NCBI GenBank assembly: GCA_020744425.1
Contig: JAGMUV010000011.1
Coordinates: 1,426,001 to 1,490,000 of the forward strand
Origin: Dactylonectria macrodidyma
Taxonomy: Eukaryota > Ascomycota > Sordariomycetes > Hypocreales > Nectriaceae
DNA length: 64,000 nt
Direction of reading: 5' to 3'
This document shows positions 1 to 11,040 of this stretch, piece by piece (position 1 is the stretch's first letter; each line of letters starts with the position of its first letter). The position numbers and the translations under genes were made by a program. The notes below the pieces were generated by a model that made no database searches, was not told the origin of the DNA, and was given only the letters and a program-made list of their open reading frames with translations.

Positions 1-108
1 ACAATATTTAAAAACTCATTTTCCCACCATTGGTCTTCCCGGTAATCATATCCATTCGCTTCATCCGAGTTTTCATTCGTTACCTTTCTACCTTTGCGCG
101 TTGCAACC

Positions 109-3100
109 ATGGTGGCTCTCCGCTTCCTGTCGCTAGCCTCGCTGCTTGCCATTGTCGATGGCCTAGTAGTTCCCGGGAATTATCAGGAACCTCGTGCAGT
201 TCAATACCCTGAGCTTTCTACTTCCGTTAAGCCTGGCCGCTGTGGCCCTAAAACACACGTCTATGGGGATACAACCCTCGTCGTGAGTCTTATTCACCAA
301 TCGTTGGCCAACACAAGCTTATGTTCCCTAGGACCTTTCTACCTCAGTCTTGCAGACGGTTGGAACTGAGACTGTCCCGGACATCGATAGCTCCGCGACT
401 CTGTATTTGACCCCAGGTACCCTATCAACAAGCACATTCATCGGCACAACGACTCCTGGGACCCCTGGACTGTCGACATGGACTACAACACCAGGGCATG
501 ATGGTACACCTGGGACATCTATCGATCAAACTTCAGCTGAAGTTCCCAGTGGATCAATTGTGACCGAGACACCCGGCGCATCAACTGAATCTATTGTACC
601 TGGAGAATCGACTGCAAGCGAGACGCCGGGTAATTTAAGCCAACCAGCCATCTCCGGAGAGTCAACTGCAACTAATCCAGATGGAGGGCCAAGTGCGACC
701 GAAACGCCAGGCAGTACCAGCGAGGCGATCATCTCTGGGGAGTCAACTGCAACGGATACACCTGCAGGGACGACTGGACCGATCGTCCCAGGAGAATCAA
801 CTGCGACTGAGCCAGTTGGCAGTGGAAGCGAGACCATTACCCCCGGGCAGTCAACTGTAGGCGAGACTATCATCCCCGGAGAGTCAACTACAACGAATAC
901 ACCCGAGGGAACGAGTGGGTCAGTAATCTTTGGGGAGTCGACTACGACGGGATTACCAAGTGGTTCAACTGGACCGATTGTCCCTGGCGGGTCGACCGCA
1001 ACTGACACAGTCGGTGGTACAAGCGGGGGTATCATTCCTGGGGAGTCAACTGCAACAGACATACCCTCAGGAACTTCTATTCCGATTGTCTCTGGAGAAT
1101 CGACTACGACAGGGCTGCCAGGTGATTCAACTGGAACAATTGTACCGGGAGAATCGACCGCCGCTGGGACACCTGGTGGTACAAGCGAGACTATTATTCC
1201 TGGACAGTCGACTGCAAGCGAGCCCATCGCAGGACAGTCTACTACAAGCAGCTCAAATCCTGAGCAGTCAGTCACAAGCGAGTCCATTGTTCCTGGAGAC
1301 ACAACTGCTAGTGAGCCAGCCATCCCTGGAGAGTCAATTACAAGCCAGCCAATTATCCCTGGACAGTCGACGGGAAGTGGGTCAATCCCTGAGCAGTCGG
1401 CCACGAGCGGATCGATTGTTTCGGGAGAGTCAACTGACAGTGAGACTATCCCGGGGCAGTCAACCTCAACTGAGCCAGTCGTCCCTGGGCAGTCGACGGG
1501 AATTGAGTCAATTCCCGGGGAGTCAACAAGCGAACCCATCGTTCCTGGAGAGGAAACTACCAGTGAGCCGATTATCCCCGGAGAGTCAACTTCTATTGAG
1601 CCAATCCCCGGGCAGTCAACTACAAGCGGGTCGATTGTTCCCGGAGAGCCAACTTCAACTGAGCCAGCCGTTCCTGGACAATCCACTGGAAGTGAATTGA
1701 TTCCTGGGCAGACGACTTCAAGCGAGCCAATTGTTCCCGGAGAGTCGACTACTAGTGTGCCAGTCATCCCCGAAGAGTCGACTACCATTGAGTCTGTCCC
1801 TGGGCAGCCAACTTCGACTGAGCCAGTCGCCCCTGGGCAGTCAACTGTGAGTGAGCCGATCGCCTCTGGAGAGCCAAGCACAACCCAAGCACCTGGCGTA
1901 ACGGAGCCAGCAACAACCGATTCATCGCCCTCCACTACGATCAGCTCTCTACCCCCAGGCGCATCCATCATTACTTTGACCGACTCTACATACACTACTC
2001 CTATATGGGTCACAACTACATCTCCTGGAGGTATCGAGCCCACAGTAGTGCCAAGTAAGTGATAGCGGCTGTTTGCGCTGTGTTTCTTTACTGACCCAAA
2101 CAGTCATCATCCCAATCAAAGGTCCGCCAGAGATCTGCTTTGGCTGCTATATCACTTTTCCACCTAAGATTGAGATCAGTACTCCGGAATTTTGCATCCG
2201 TCTTCTGGGACTCAGCATTGGGAGTTGTCCTGAAGATGAGACTGACCCAGAAGACGAGAACACGCAGACTGAGGATAAGCCAAGTAGCACTACGGAGGAA
2301 GCGACTTCTTCCTGCACCACGAGCGTGGTTGCTACATATAACAGCGTCTTCTGTTCAGTTACAGGTTAGTCGTGGAAACTTCAAGCTAATGACTTTCGAT
2401 TCCTATTAGAAAGCCGTTGATACTGACTATTTGGATGAATTAGGGACATCGAGTCAGACTGTTGGATGCTCTACTCGCGCATGGACGACGGTTACTGGAT
2501 GCAGTGTCAGTAACTCAGCGGTTACAACTACTGCTACTGAGACTGCCGAGCCAACCTCACCCATAAGCTGTGCGCCAGAAATATGCAGTGGTACTTCCTG
2601 TCCTCTTAAAAGAAAGAGAACCCCAAATGATGCCGCTCAATCATTGCAGAAGCGCGGAAATGAGGAAGATGGTGATTGGGTTGACCCTACGGACTATCCT
2701 GCAGGGCCAACAACCAGCCATCTTACCGGAGAACAGAGGCTGATCGCGAATGAAGTCTTCTTCGCCTATAACCCGGTGAACTTATTCCCCGGGAACAAGG
2801 TCATATTCGCATCAGGCGACTCGGGTGTTGATCCTGAATTGACTACAACGAACTACATTAGTTTCGAGCACAAAGTACAGAGCCTCGCTGTGCAAGGCCT
2901 GTATGGATGCACGTCTGTGGTAGTCGTATCTAACCGTGGTGCGTGGGCGAGCCACATTTGGGAGTCAACGTTCAGCCAGTCGAACACATATTGGATGGAT
3001 AGAGGCTACCAACAGCTGATGTTCGGACGTGGAGTGGGAGATGACCTCTCCCCATTGGGAATTCAGGAACTCCACGACAACCCCAACGTTGGAGCTGCAG

Positions 3101-4113
3101 GTACCATGTTTGACGTTGGCACGGACATACAGGTATTCATCATGGCCCCACGAACCCGACGATGGCCGCGATTCCAAATCGATGACAATGGGCAAGTCGG
3201 TGATCCCCTTTTCACCGATGCGGAAGTGGCTGGTGAGACTAATAACGCCCTTGCATGGCCCAACGAAGTGGCTCTTCTCACCTCGGGCATGCAGGGGGCG
3301 CTTGGTCAGAACGTGCCCGTCAATGTTGTTGAATATTCCCCCATGGAACTGCCCAACGATCTCACGAAAAAGCTGATCCAGGGAACCGCCTCTGACGAAG
3401 AAGTGTCGTCGATTTCGTCAATTCTCGGCGATAACGTGCAGGAGATGCCGCGCGGAAAGCTGCTGGTGCAATACCATCCTGCAAAGACATGCACTGACAA
3501 GGCGGCGTGGCGGGTCTGGTTCGAAGGCCGTCCTCTTGATGGCCGCACGGCCTCGTGGGATCCTGAGGCTGGAAGAAACCAAGTCTTCGTACGTGATGGA
3601 GAACAGGGTGACCTACAAAAGAGAGAGGAGTGTCCCATCAACAATCCCACAGCGACAACATCTGGTGGCACGGAGACCAGTGCTGCTGCTTCGAGCACAG
3701 TGACCGCGACTGAATCGGCAGCATCCACTGCATCCTTAGATCCACTTTCTTCTCTACCGGTGATATCTCTCCCTACGAATCTATTCCCCGACACCACAGA
3801 AGCAGCTACCACCACGTCGGAACCACCTTTATCCTTCCCTCCTATACCCACTGGCTTCGACTCGGCCACTACTACCGAGGCAGCATCTACGACAAGCGAA
3901 GAAGAGATGACCAGCACCACGGAGGCACCTGTGGAGACATCTGCTGTTCCGCCAGACCTTGAATGCGGTACCCCCGATGACTGCGCTGACTGGGACTGGA
4001 CGTGCTCCGGTGATAACAACCCAGTGGTTTGCAACGCAATAGACTGGCACACTGTCGATGGCGTACCTACTTCGGGCAGAGCCGTCTGTGCGTGTGGCCG
4101 AGACTTAGAGTGA
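109..4113 (+). CDS. Secreted mucin-like Ser/Thr/Pro repeat protein with a dibasic-flanked internal domain
   Basis: Four exons 109-282, 356-2054, 2104-2364, 2444-4113 give about 1267 aa; all three introns (73, 49, 79 nt) are GT-AG and phase-consistent. The ATG at 109 opens a signal peptide (residues 1 to about 18, MVALRFLSLASLLAIVDG). Residues about 120-580 are a long run of imperfect 11-17 residue repeats of the type IVPGESTTTEP, probably heavily O-glycosylated. A cysteine-containing segment follows, then a globular region (about 783-1103) lying exactly between two LQKR sites (KR at 781-782 and 1104-1105), the kind of site Kex2 cuts. A second Ser/Thr-rich stretch and a C-terminal six-cysteine-type module end the protein. 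No GPI signal is obvious. The globular domain is not one I can name; role inferred as a cell-wall or extracellular protein. Convergent with the next gene. Confidence 0.8.
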
Positions 4114-4445
4114 TCAGGCCGGGGTTTTCCTCCTGTTAGGGTTTGGATTAGATATTTTCGGGCTCAAGCCAAGCACCGCGCTCGATAACATTTAGCTATT
4201 CTCGATACGATAAACTTATTCAAATTCAATCAGTAACTGATCTGTGCCCAATTCTCTTTTTATATTCAATGGAATGGGTTAGCTTGTATAACATATCCCA
4301 TCATCTCGCCTGACCACCATGCCATCCCATTTAGTCCGTGCAGGCATTGCAGCTTTCCACTTCTCAAACAAACGACTCCTCCCAATAACCCCTTACACCT
4401 GCCAATTGATGCTAAGGATGCAAGGGCGCCTAGTCAGCGCCTTTT
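4114..4445. other. Convergent 3' intergenic region
   Basis: Shared 3' flank of two convergent genes. AT-rich; no conserved coding or repeat signal seen. Confidence 0.5.
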
Positions 4446-5735
4446 TCAAGAAAAGAATGATTTCGAATTATTTTTTGCGCAACGAATGTTGGCGACACTC
4501 GAAAAGCTCGTTGTTGAAATGTCTGAGTCCGAAACCTGCGTGCGCTCTATGCTCGCTGTCGGCATGTTTCTCGGTTTGACCCAGTATTGAAACCGGAAAT
4601 AGTTCAACAATGCCATTCCGGTATAGGTAACAGGCACATACCGCGCTCCTCGTCGAATCCACCACAAAGCAACCTTCGCCGCCCAATTTGCGCTGACGAG
4701 TGCCTTTCCCATTCTCGATGAAAACGCCGCTGGGACAATGTGCCGGTAAATGAACTTCTCGTCGTTATAGTATGCGCGAGCGAAGGGAAGAAAGGCACGC
4801 TTAGAGTCGGTATAAGCACGCATGTCATCCGTCCATGCACCGTGAAGCTCGGCCTCACTTCCGACATACCAGATTTCCGGGAGTAAGAGAGATCTCGGTG
4901 GCTCGCGGACGCGCATGAAGGTTTCGATGATGGCGACCGCGCTTTCGCAGTTGGCTTTGAAGGCGTCAGGCCCCTTCGATCCGTGAGCCAGTACCAGAAT
5001 GTCAGTGTTCCGAAGAGCCGCTTCCAGCCCATGGTAATTTTCATAAGCCCAGTCACTTCCAAACTCCACCGTCCGGATTGATGTGCCTTTTTCCTGGCCA
5101 AGTTCCTTCAGTAAAGCCTGCCCGAACGCCCCGCGCCCGCCTGTGATGGTGATGCGTCTTCCTCGCAATGTTACGGCCGTGCCAAAACACCAATCCACAA
5201 GTCGGATCATGGATCCGAAATAGCTGAGAGGGTCTATGTGGTGGAGGGCGTGGTACTGGGGTCCGACGATGACTGAGTGGGGGTCCTTGGGTAAGGTATT
5301 GTAAGAGATGTGGTTTGAGTCTCGCCCTTCATCCCAAGCGACTACGCATGAGCGTATGACGAAGAACAATATGGCTAGTGCCATATCTTGATTCGCAGGC
5401 GGAGACATCTCGAGGGCCATGGCACGAACCAGCTGCCAGCTCACCAGGCTCCCCGCCACCTGGCAAAGCAGTTCCAGTTGCAAGTGATAGAGGAGGTTCC
5501 GGGCAGAGAAGGATGAATTGAATTTGAGTTGCCGATCAAAAAACTGATGGTGAGCAACATGGAGTCGTGCCAAGCCGCGGAGAATGCGGTTCGACGATCG
5601 ACCAGACCGGTGTGCTGCCCAGTGGACCAGGTCAAAAAGGACGGATCCCAACACAACGTGGATGGTGGATAGGGTAAGGCAATACACCAGTCCCCGAGGG
5701 GACAGGTCAACGAAGGAAGTGTAAGCAGAAAACAT
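4446..5735 (-). CDS. Fatty acid hydroxylase (sterol desaturase-like) fused to a short-chain dehydrogenase
   Basis: Single exon, 429 aa, ATG at 5735. The N-terminal half is membrane-embedded and carries the di-iron histidine boxes of the fatty acid hydroxylase superfamily: HWAAH (38-42), HVAHH (59-63) and HALHH (162-166). From about residue 190 it becomes a Rossmann SDR domain with TGGRGAFG (198-205) as nucleotide-binding loop and YTDSK (Y308, K312) as catalytic pair. Similar bifunctional sterol desaturase/SDR proteins are known in cyanobacteria and some fungi; the substrate is unknown, probably a lipid or terpenoid hydroxylated and then oxidised or reduced. The last about 30 residues are low complexity and may be an extension beyond the ancestral stop. 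Convergent with the mucin-like gene 330 bp away. Confidence 0.75.
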   Translation of the reverse strand: MFSAYTSFVDLSPRGLVYCLTLSTIHVVLGSVLFDLVHWAAHRSGRSSNRILRGLARLHVAHHQFFDRQLKFNSSFSARNLLYHLQLELLCQVAGSLVSWQLVRAMALEMSPPANQDMALAILFFVIRSCVVAWDEGRDSNHISYNTLPKDPHSVIVGPQYHALHHIDPLSYFGSMIRLVDWCFGTAVTLRGRRITITGGRGAFGQALLKELGQEKGTSIRTVEFGSDWAYENYHGLEAALRNTDILVLAHGSKGPDAFKANCESAVAIIETFMRVREPPRSLLLPEIWYVGSEAELHGAWTDDMRAYTDSKRAFLPFARAYYNDEKFIYRHIVPAAFSSRMGKALVSANWAAKVALWWIRRGARYVPVTYTGMALLNYFRFQYWVKPRNMPTASIERTQVSDSDISTTSFSSVANIRCAKNNSKSFFS

Positions 5736-6720
5736 TATACAAAGCTTAGTAGACTGATGTTTGGTCCCTGATTGATAAGATTATAGAAGGATGTGCCTGG
5801 ACGGAGGATTGTTTTATAGCAGTAACGAGCTCCTCTTTCTTGGTACGAGAAACCCAGGTCATTAGTTTAACTCACACCTGATGTAGAAAGACTCCTGTGC
5901 GGGTTACCTCCCTTTCAGTGGGGTTGATAAAATGACTTTCACATACTGCTCCGGCTGGCCCGCGTGAAGTCCATATCCGCCCTAGAGCCGATCATTGAAC
6001 AGTGCACTCAGCACGAGAACGACATCAAAATACGACGAAACTCGGTACTACTGCCGAGAGGTGTAAATGGTATGCCTAAAACCCATGAAGATTACGTTGC
6101 ATCGCCATATTGACCTTAGCTCGCTTTCGGGTCAAAGCAGCACAGCATGACGGCGGCCAAAGGATCCAAGCTAAGCTCTTTGGGCCCTAACCCGTCAGGT
6201 CAACGTTCCAGCTCCCAGAATAGTAATTTCTACAGGTGATAGCCCTTCTAAGTGGCTGAGTTGCCGATCTCGGCCAGTTGTCCAACTCTTTAGTAACTAT
6301 AATGGCTAGCTCAAGGGGTTTGAAACGAAACAGGAAGTTACCGTAGCGTGAAAATGATGCGTAACAGTGCTTCAGCTGGCTCGTTGGGGCTTTTTCTCCC
6401 TCATGTGGTAATTCGGCTACGTATTGCCATGAGACACGATACGAGAGCGAAAAAAGGGCTGCTCGGATTTGACCCCTCCCCACTTTGGGGCGGAGCAACC
6501 CGCGTACTCTCGTATTGCATTCCGCCCTTTCTTCTCTCCGACGTTCTTTAATTTCAGTTCCTGCATGTGTACCCACTCAAAAATCTGCCTTGAAAAATGC
6601 CTCTCCTGCTCCCAATCAATCTCTGCCTCTTTTCGGTGCGTCTCTCTCAGCACCGTCTTTATTTGTTACGGTGACGTACGTACCATGGTGGCGGAGTTCC
6701 CAGGGGTTTCTGCCTCTGCA
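5736..6720. other. Intergenic, no gene supported
   Basis: Upstream region of the hydroxylase/SDR gene plus spacer. Short open frames on both strands overlap one another and show no domain, signal peptide or splice-consistent structure. Confidence 0.4.
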
Positions 6721-7035
6721 CTAATTCATTACACTGTACCGAAATGCACCGCTATCAGCATGCATACAGCAATTCCATCGATGACACAGAATAACAACGC
6801 CAAACACCAGAAGGCTAATTTGGCCGAAAAGCGCCCTTGACATTGGTGAACAATTGGTCTCATTGAGGCCATATGCGTCGGCGTTATCGTAGAGCAGGGG
6901 ACTAAGTGTGGCGGTCATTGGTCTCGAGTTAAACGATCTAGGTTCAAGTACGTCTAATGTGATATTCATGTCACCAATTGTTTTTAAATAAGCTTCTTTT
7001 GTCGGATTTTCAGGGGAAATAGAAACGACTTCCAC
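6721..7035 (-). pseudogene. Possible 3' fragment of a membrane protein gene
   Basis: A 104-codon frame with protein-like composition, including a single hydrophobic segment (ISLLVFGVVIL) near its end. An in-frame TGA lies just upstream of the first usable start, and no exon that would supply an N-terminus is recognisable. It may be the last exon or a truncated copy of an unidentified one-pass membrane protein. Not assignable to a family. Confidence 0.25.
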
Positions 7036-8172
7036 TCAAATTAGAAATGCGGATCTCATAATCGTTTTAGCCATCGCCTCCGTAGGTAAAACAATCTGGA
7101 GGAGAGGCGGATTGACTTCAGTGCTGCGCTATTGAGCTAAGCCCCCTTTGCATTTCGCATTTCGCATCTTCACAGACCACGAGACCGAATGCGAGAATCT
7201 GATGTCTCCCTACGTCTCAGCTCATTCGAGCGAAAATCGAAATGAGTGGCTTGGGGTTCACCATTCCCTTTTCCATCATTTCGAAACCTTGCTTCGGTGA
7301 TTTCTATCACGATTGGAAGCCATCTGTTGGCAACCATTGCTGCCGTTGTGACAAGCTTTCATGCCTTACACAATAGTTCCGGCACTTCCGGTGATGCGCA
7401 CAGTGGATCCGGGTTGAGAAGCCGAGTTCCTCGATCCCCTTTTCCCGGATGTACGACGCAGCTTGCCCCAGCCCTTAGGGGTAGACCGTCTAGCAACTCG
7501 AGGGGTGATCGCAGTCTGAGCCCAGCACGCGGTATCTAAGATGACATGACGTTTCAGTTGATGTGTAAGGCTCCCAAAAATCACCGAGTTCGCCGCAATA
7601 GTCTACCATTTTCTCAAAATTAGTCCTGCTGAGGCTTAGATCAACCTTGATCAGCCGGCAGTAGCCGCTGTCAGGCTGTGCAAGCCACTACATGAAGCTC
7701 GCGAAGGCAGCATCGAGACGGTCATTATCGTGAGTCGGGGATTGTTTCTGGCCTGTGCTAGTAATACGTCCATCAAAAGTCCTGTTGGTACGGTCAGCAA
7801 TGCTCCCTTTAAGTCAATCCTCAAACTCTATGTTGAGCCAGAAGAGCAAGCTGAGCGCTGCCTGGTGACGCCGAGAGAGGTCGATAGCCGGCGATGTCTT
7901 TCTGGCGCTGCCGAGTTCTGATCTTTCTCGGCATTCAGGAATGCACTGCAATAAGAGGGAGGATATATTTCTCCAAGCCGGTAGCAGAGAAGCGCCTATT
8001 GATGTACCTGAACCATAAAAAGATGATAAAGACTGGCGGCTTAAAAGATGTCTTGGAGAAAGACTCAGCTCTGAGTCCGCTGCGGGAAGGTCTTTAATCA
8101 CGGTTAGGCGCTCACATGTCATTCTAAGCGATAGAGCTACTGAATTAACATGTACTACGCCCTTTCCACGGC
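7036..8172. other. Intergenic, nothing convincing
   Basis: Short overlapping frames only. No domain, tRNA fold or transposon signature that I can defend. Confidence 0.35.
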
Positions 8173-9204
8173 CTATATATGTAATTGTTCAGAAGAATTA
8201 AAATTCGACGCGGCACTTGTCAACAGGCCTGTCCCAGATGCCATCAACGCCGTGCTGCCACTCTTGAAGCTCGCTGCAAGGACTCCCGCCCCCGCAAGAG
8301 CCTGTATGACCGACAGAACCACAGGCCTATTCTTCCGAGCGTCAAGATCCGCCGCGTCCTTTTCGTACTTTCCGACCATTGCCTCAAGCGCCGCTATCTG
8401 CATCTGGTTGAGATCCCTCTGCTGCTGTGCCTTGGCGTCTCTAGCCGCCTCCCTCTGATCCCGATCGCGCTGCATCTCATCCATTTTTGCGTCAAACATC
8501 TCCTGCATGGTCTTGAGCGCTTGCACCTGGGACTTTTCCTGCCTGTCCATTTCCTCCAACTGCTGTTTCTTCCTCTTGAGGTCCTCGACAGCACGCTGCC
8601 ACTTCTTCTGCTGGTCTTGCTGCAGCTTTGCATAGTCTTGCTGGAGGACCTGCATGCACTCTTCTCTGTCGCGGTCCAGCTGGTCGAGTTTCTTCTGGTA
8701 TTCACGCTCCCGCTTGGCTAGGGTGGCCATCATCTTCTCGCTGCCATCCTGCATCGCCTGTTCGTGGCTCCTCTTGGCAGCTGCAAGATCCCTCTCGTGC
8801 TTTGCCCTCTCTGCCAGTAGGCCTTGTAGTAGTTGCTCACCAGCGAGCGTCTTGTCGAGAGTACATTTCTCGACAACCATCTCACGTTGGATCTAGAGCA
8901 CCAAATTACCAGGCAGCGACAGAATGTGGTTGACGATAGGGAGGGCGGATCCCCGAGAGTTGTCGTGCCAGAACATCTGGCTGCCGCAGTCGAGCATGTC
9001 GGCCCAGTAGCTAGAACGCAGCTCGGTCTCTCTCGCGACACCGACATTATGGTCCTCGCCGCTGTTGAGATTGTCCCACATGGATGTGGCGAGGACAACG
9101 TGTGACATGTCCGTCTTCTTGCCGCAGAGTGCCTGGAACATGTGGAGGTTCTTCAACGCTGAGCCGGTCATGCGGCTATCCATGTTCCTGTGCACTTTTC
9201 TCAC
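8173..9204 (-). pseudogene. Decayed AIG1-like P-loop GTPase with coiled-coil tail
   Basis: Reading 9204 to 8173, the first 100 codons match the distal part of the fungal AIG1-type GTPase family (segments resembling RMTGSALKNLHMF, VVLATSMWDNL and SALPIVNHIL). An in-frame TAG at 8893-8895 interrupts the link to a 235-codon tail in the same frame (start MVVEKCTLDKTLAGEQLLQG), which is a long charged coiled coil ending in a small hydrophobic/glycine region. The P-loop half is missing: an in-frame stop lies just upstream of 9204 and the opposite strand encodes unrelated membrane segments there. So the copy is 5'-truncated and carries a nonsense codon. In intact relatives the GTPase domain is followed directly by this coiled coil. 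The tail alone could still be expressed, but I infer a pseudogene. Confidence 0.6.
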
Positions 9205-9406
9205 CGGGGGCTTCTATGGGCTAGTCCTGCTGGCGGTTTACGCTGCTGTGTCCGTTCTTGGTATGATTTTCTCGGCAGTGGGCTGGGCAGTTTACGGAGC
9301 CTTCTTTTTACTTGCTTGTATCCTTGGCGGCTTGTATGCGGTGGCGCAGCTGGCCTTTTACTCTGCTTTAATTCCTTTTCAGGTCTTGGCTGGGTATTTT
9401 CATTGA
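9205..9406 (+). other. Open frame for several transmembrane segments, status uncertain
   Basis: The + strand encodes three or four consecutive hydrophobic stretches (for example FYGLVLLAVYAAVSVLGMIF) up to a TGA at 9404-9406. The only in-frame starts lie within the antisense of the GTPase remnant. Its left edge coincides with the break in that remnant, suggesting a junction between unrelated sequences. Could be the 3' end of a lost gene. Confidence 0.25.
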
Positions 9407-10023
9407 TCTTTTAGGGGAACTGGGCTGTTGATTCTCTTTAAGTCTGGGTGGCTGTTTAAAAGCAAAGAACTGACCGTGGTAGAGGAAACGACGACTCCTA
9501 AGTAGATATAACCTAGAAAATATTTGCCGCTTCGTCAGCCGGCGCTAACACATGTTAAGCAACGTTGAACCAGCAATAGCGGTCTTCGTCTCTGAGGCTA
9601 GATATATCTGATGCGTTTCCGGACACCAAGCCACACTGTGGGATGCGTTCTAGGGCAAGGGGATAAGCGCCAACACTTATGCATCCCTGTCACGGATAGT
9701 CTTCACAGCATCGAGGTCACCAAAAGGTGAAGCCATGCCAATGTGTTGCCCATGGAGGCCCAGTGCTGTAATAGAAATCAAGAAAGCTTCAACTTGAAGC
9801 GGCCACATGAAGTATCTTGCTAGGAGGATCCACCAGCAACCAATATTTATGAGACCAAGAGTTGACCAGTTGATCAGGTTCCAATTTTAAACATTAATCT
9901 AAGTAATCCATCAACGCGATGAACGTAAAATAATAACTAATAATTGTTCGCTACTGTGACCATGGAATTGTGCAATGCAAAATCTCCAATTCGTCGTGTC
10001 GTCGTTACAGCCTCCCCCAGCCT
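9407..10023. other. Intergenic, nothing seen
   Basis: AT-rich spacer downstream of the solute-binding protein gene. No coding signal or repeat recognised. Confidence 0.4.
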
Positions 10024-11040
10024 TCAGTTCTCAGGAGCGCCAGTGTACAGCTGCTCGCCATATTTCTTGAAACCCGTAATGACAGCCTGGCCCTTCTTGC
10101 TGACAAGCCACTTGGCGAACTTTGTTGCCTCCTCGGGGTTGGGAGCGTTCTTTCCAACGAGCAGATGCGCGGGGTTGAGGAGCAAGTCATCGGCCTTGTC
10201 AGAACCGGCCTTGTATATGACAGTCTGGTTCCTCAGCTTACTGTCCAGCGATAGGATCGTTCCTCGGTCAGTAATTGTGTACTCTTCTAGCTTTATAGCA
10301 GCCTCAAGAGCCTGGATGGGGAAGGCGATGAACTGGTGGTACCAGGTGGAGTAGGCAGTAGCCCAGGGAACCTGTACTAGGGTCAATTGGGATCAACATT
10401 TGGTCAGACGTGCATAGCAACATACCTGGCCAATGCCGGCCCAGAGGAGAGTCTCCTTGATGTTGGTAGCAGACTTGTCGAAGCGGCTTAGGAAGCGGAC
10501 AGGGGGTTCAGTAGCCTCGCCCTCAGCCGCCTCATGGAGACTGGCAAAGATGGAAAGGATGTCATCCGACTTGGAGATGTTTGCCGGGTTGGAAGGAGGA
10601 CCGATGAGGAGGAAGTGGTCGCGGAACGCATAGTAGCTGGGTGACTCCGCGACGCCCTGACTGATGGCAATCTTCTCGGCCGCCGCATTGTAGGTGATGC
10701 CGACGTCAACATCGCCGCTCTTGAGATACTGAATGCTGTAGGTGGTATCACTCTTGTACCAGGCGACCTTGAAAGGGTCTTCGCCCTCCTCCACCTGGTA
10801 CTTGATGTATGCATTGGCGAGTTCTGCGGGCAGGTTAGTAGGCGAGGCTCGTCCAAGTTGCCGTGGATGGAACAGACCCTTGATCAAGCCACTCTGGCCA
10901 GCACCTCCGTTGGCAATGCGCAACTTGATGGTCTCACCGCCAAGGCCACCACTGTAGACCGCCTCAGGTTCTACCTGGGCAGAACCCCCAACGGCCATGG
11001 CGGCGGTGACAATGGCTAGGATCTTCTTGATGTGCTTCAT
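10024..11040 (-). CDS. Secreted TupA-like periplasmic-binding-protein fold protein
   Basis: Three exons on the minus strand: 11040-10878, 10823-10427ish ending at 10426, and 10371-10024, giving about 302 aa. The first intron (10824-10877) has donor GTCTGT, a TACTAAC branch site and CCCGCAG acceptor; removing it restores the continuous family sequence GLIKELANAYIKY. The second (10372-10425) is GTATGT...CAG. The ATG at 11040 starts a signal peptide (MKHIKKILAIVTAAMAVGGS). The body matches the PBP-like domain of bacterial tungstate/molybdate-type binding proteins (AWYKSDTT, GDVDVGITYN, YYAFRDHFLLIGPPSNPANI, FLSRFDKSATNIKE, WYHQFIAFPIQALEAA). In bacteria such proteins deliver oxyanions to ABC importers; fungi lack that partner, so the role here is open. 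The family probably entered fungi from bacteria. Confidence 0.8.

Noticed and set aside
930..1700. 256-codon second + frame in the repeat array
   Set aside because: Composition (Arg/Gln/Leu/Ser repeats) follows from the shifted repeat codons; no start context or splice link.
526..2043. 505-codon open frame on the minus strand opposite the mucin repeats
   Set aside because: Mirror artefact of the stop-poor repeat; the + strand has a signal peptide, phased introns and downstream domains.
3306..4052. 248-codon minus-strand frame under the C-terminus of the mucin-like gene
   Set aside because: Shadow of a Ser/Thr-rich coding stretch; no domain.
6187..6653. Overlapping minus-strand frames of 129 and 78 codons
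   Set aside because: They overlap + strand frames of similar length, with no motifs, signal peptide or intron structure.
7060..7160. tRNA-like stretch on the minus strand (TTAGCTCAATAGCGCAGC, then CTGAAGT)
   Set aside because: No closing T arm or matching acceptor stem.
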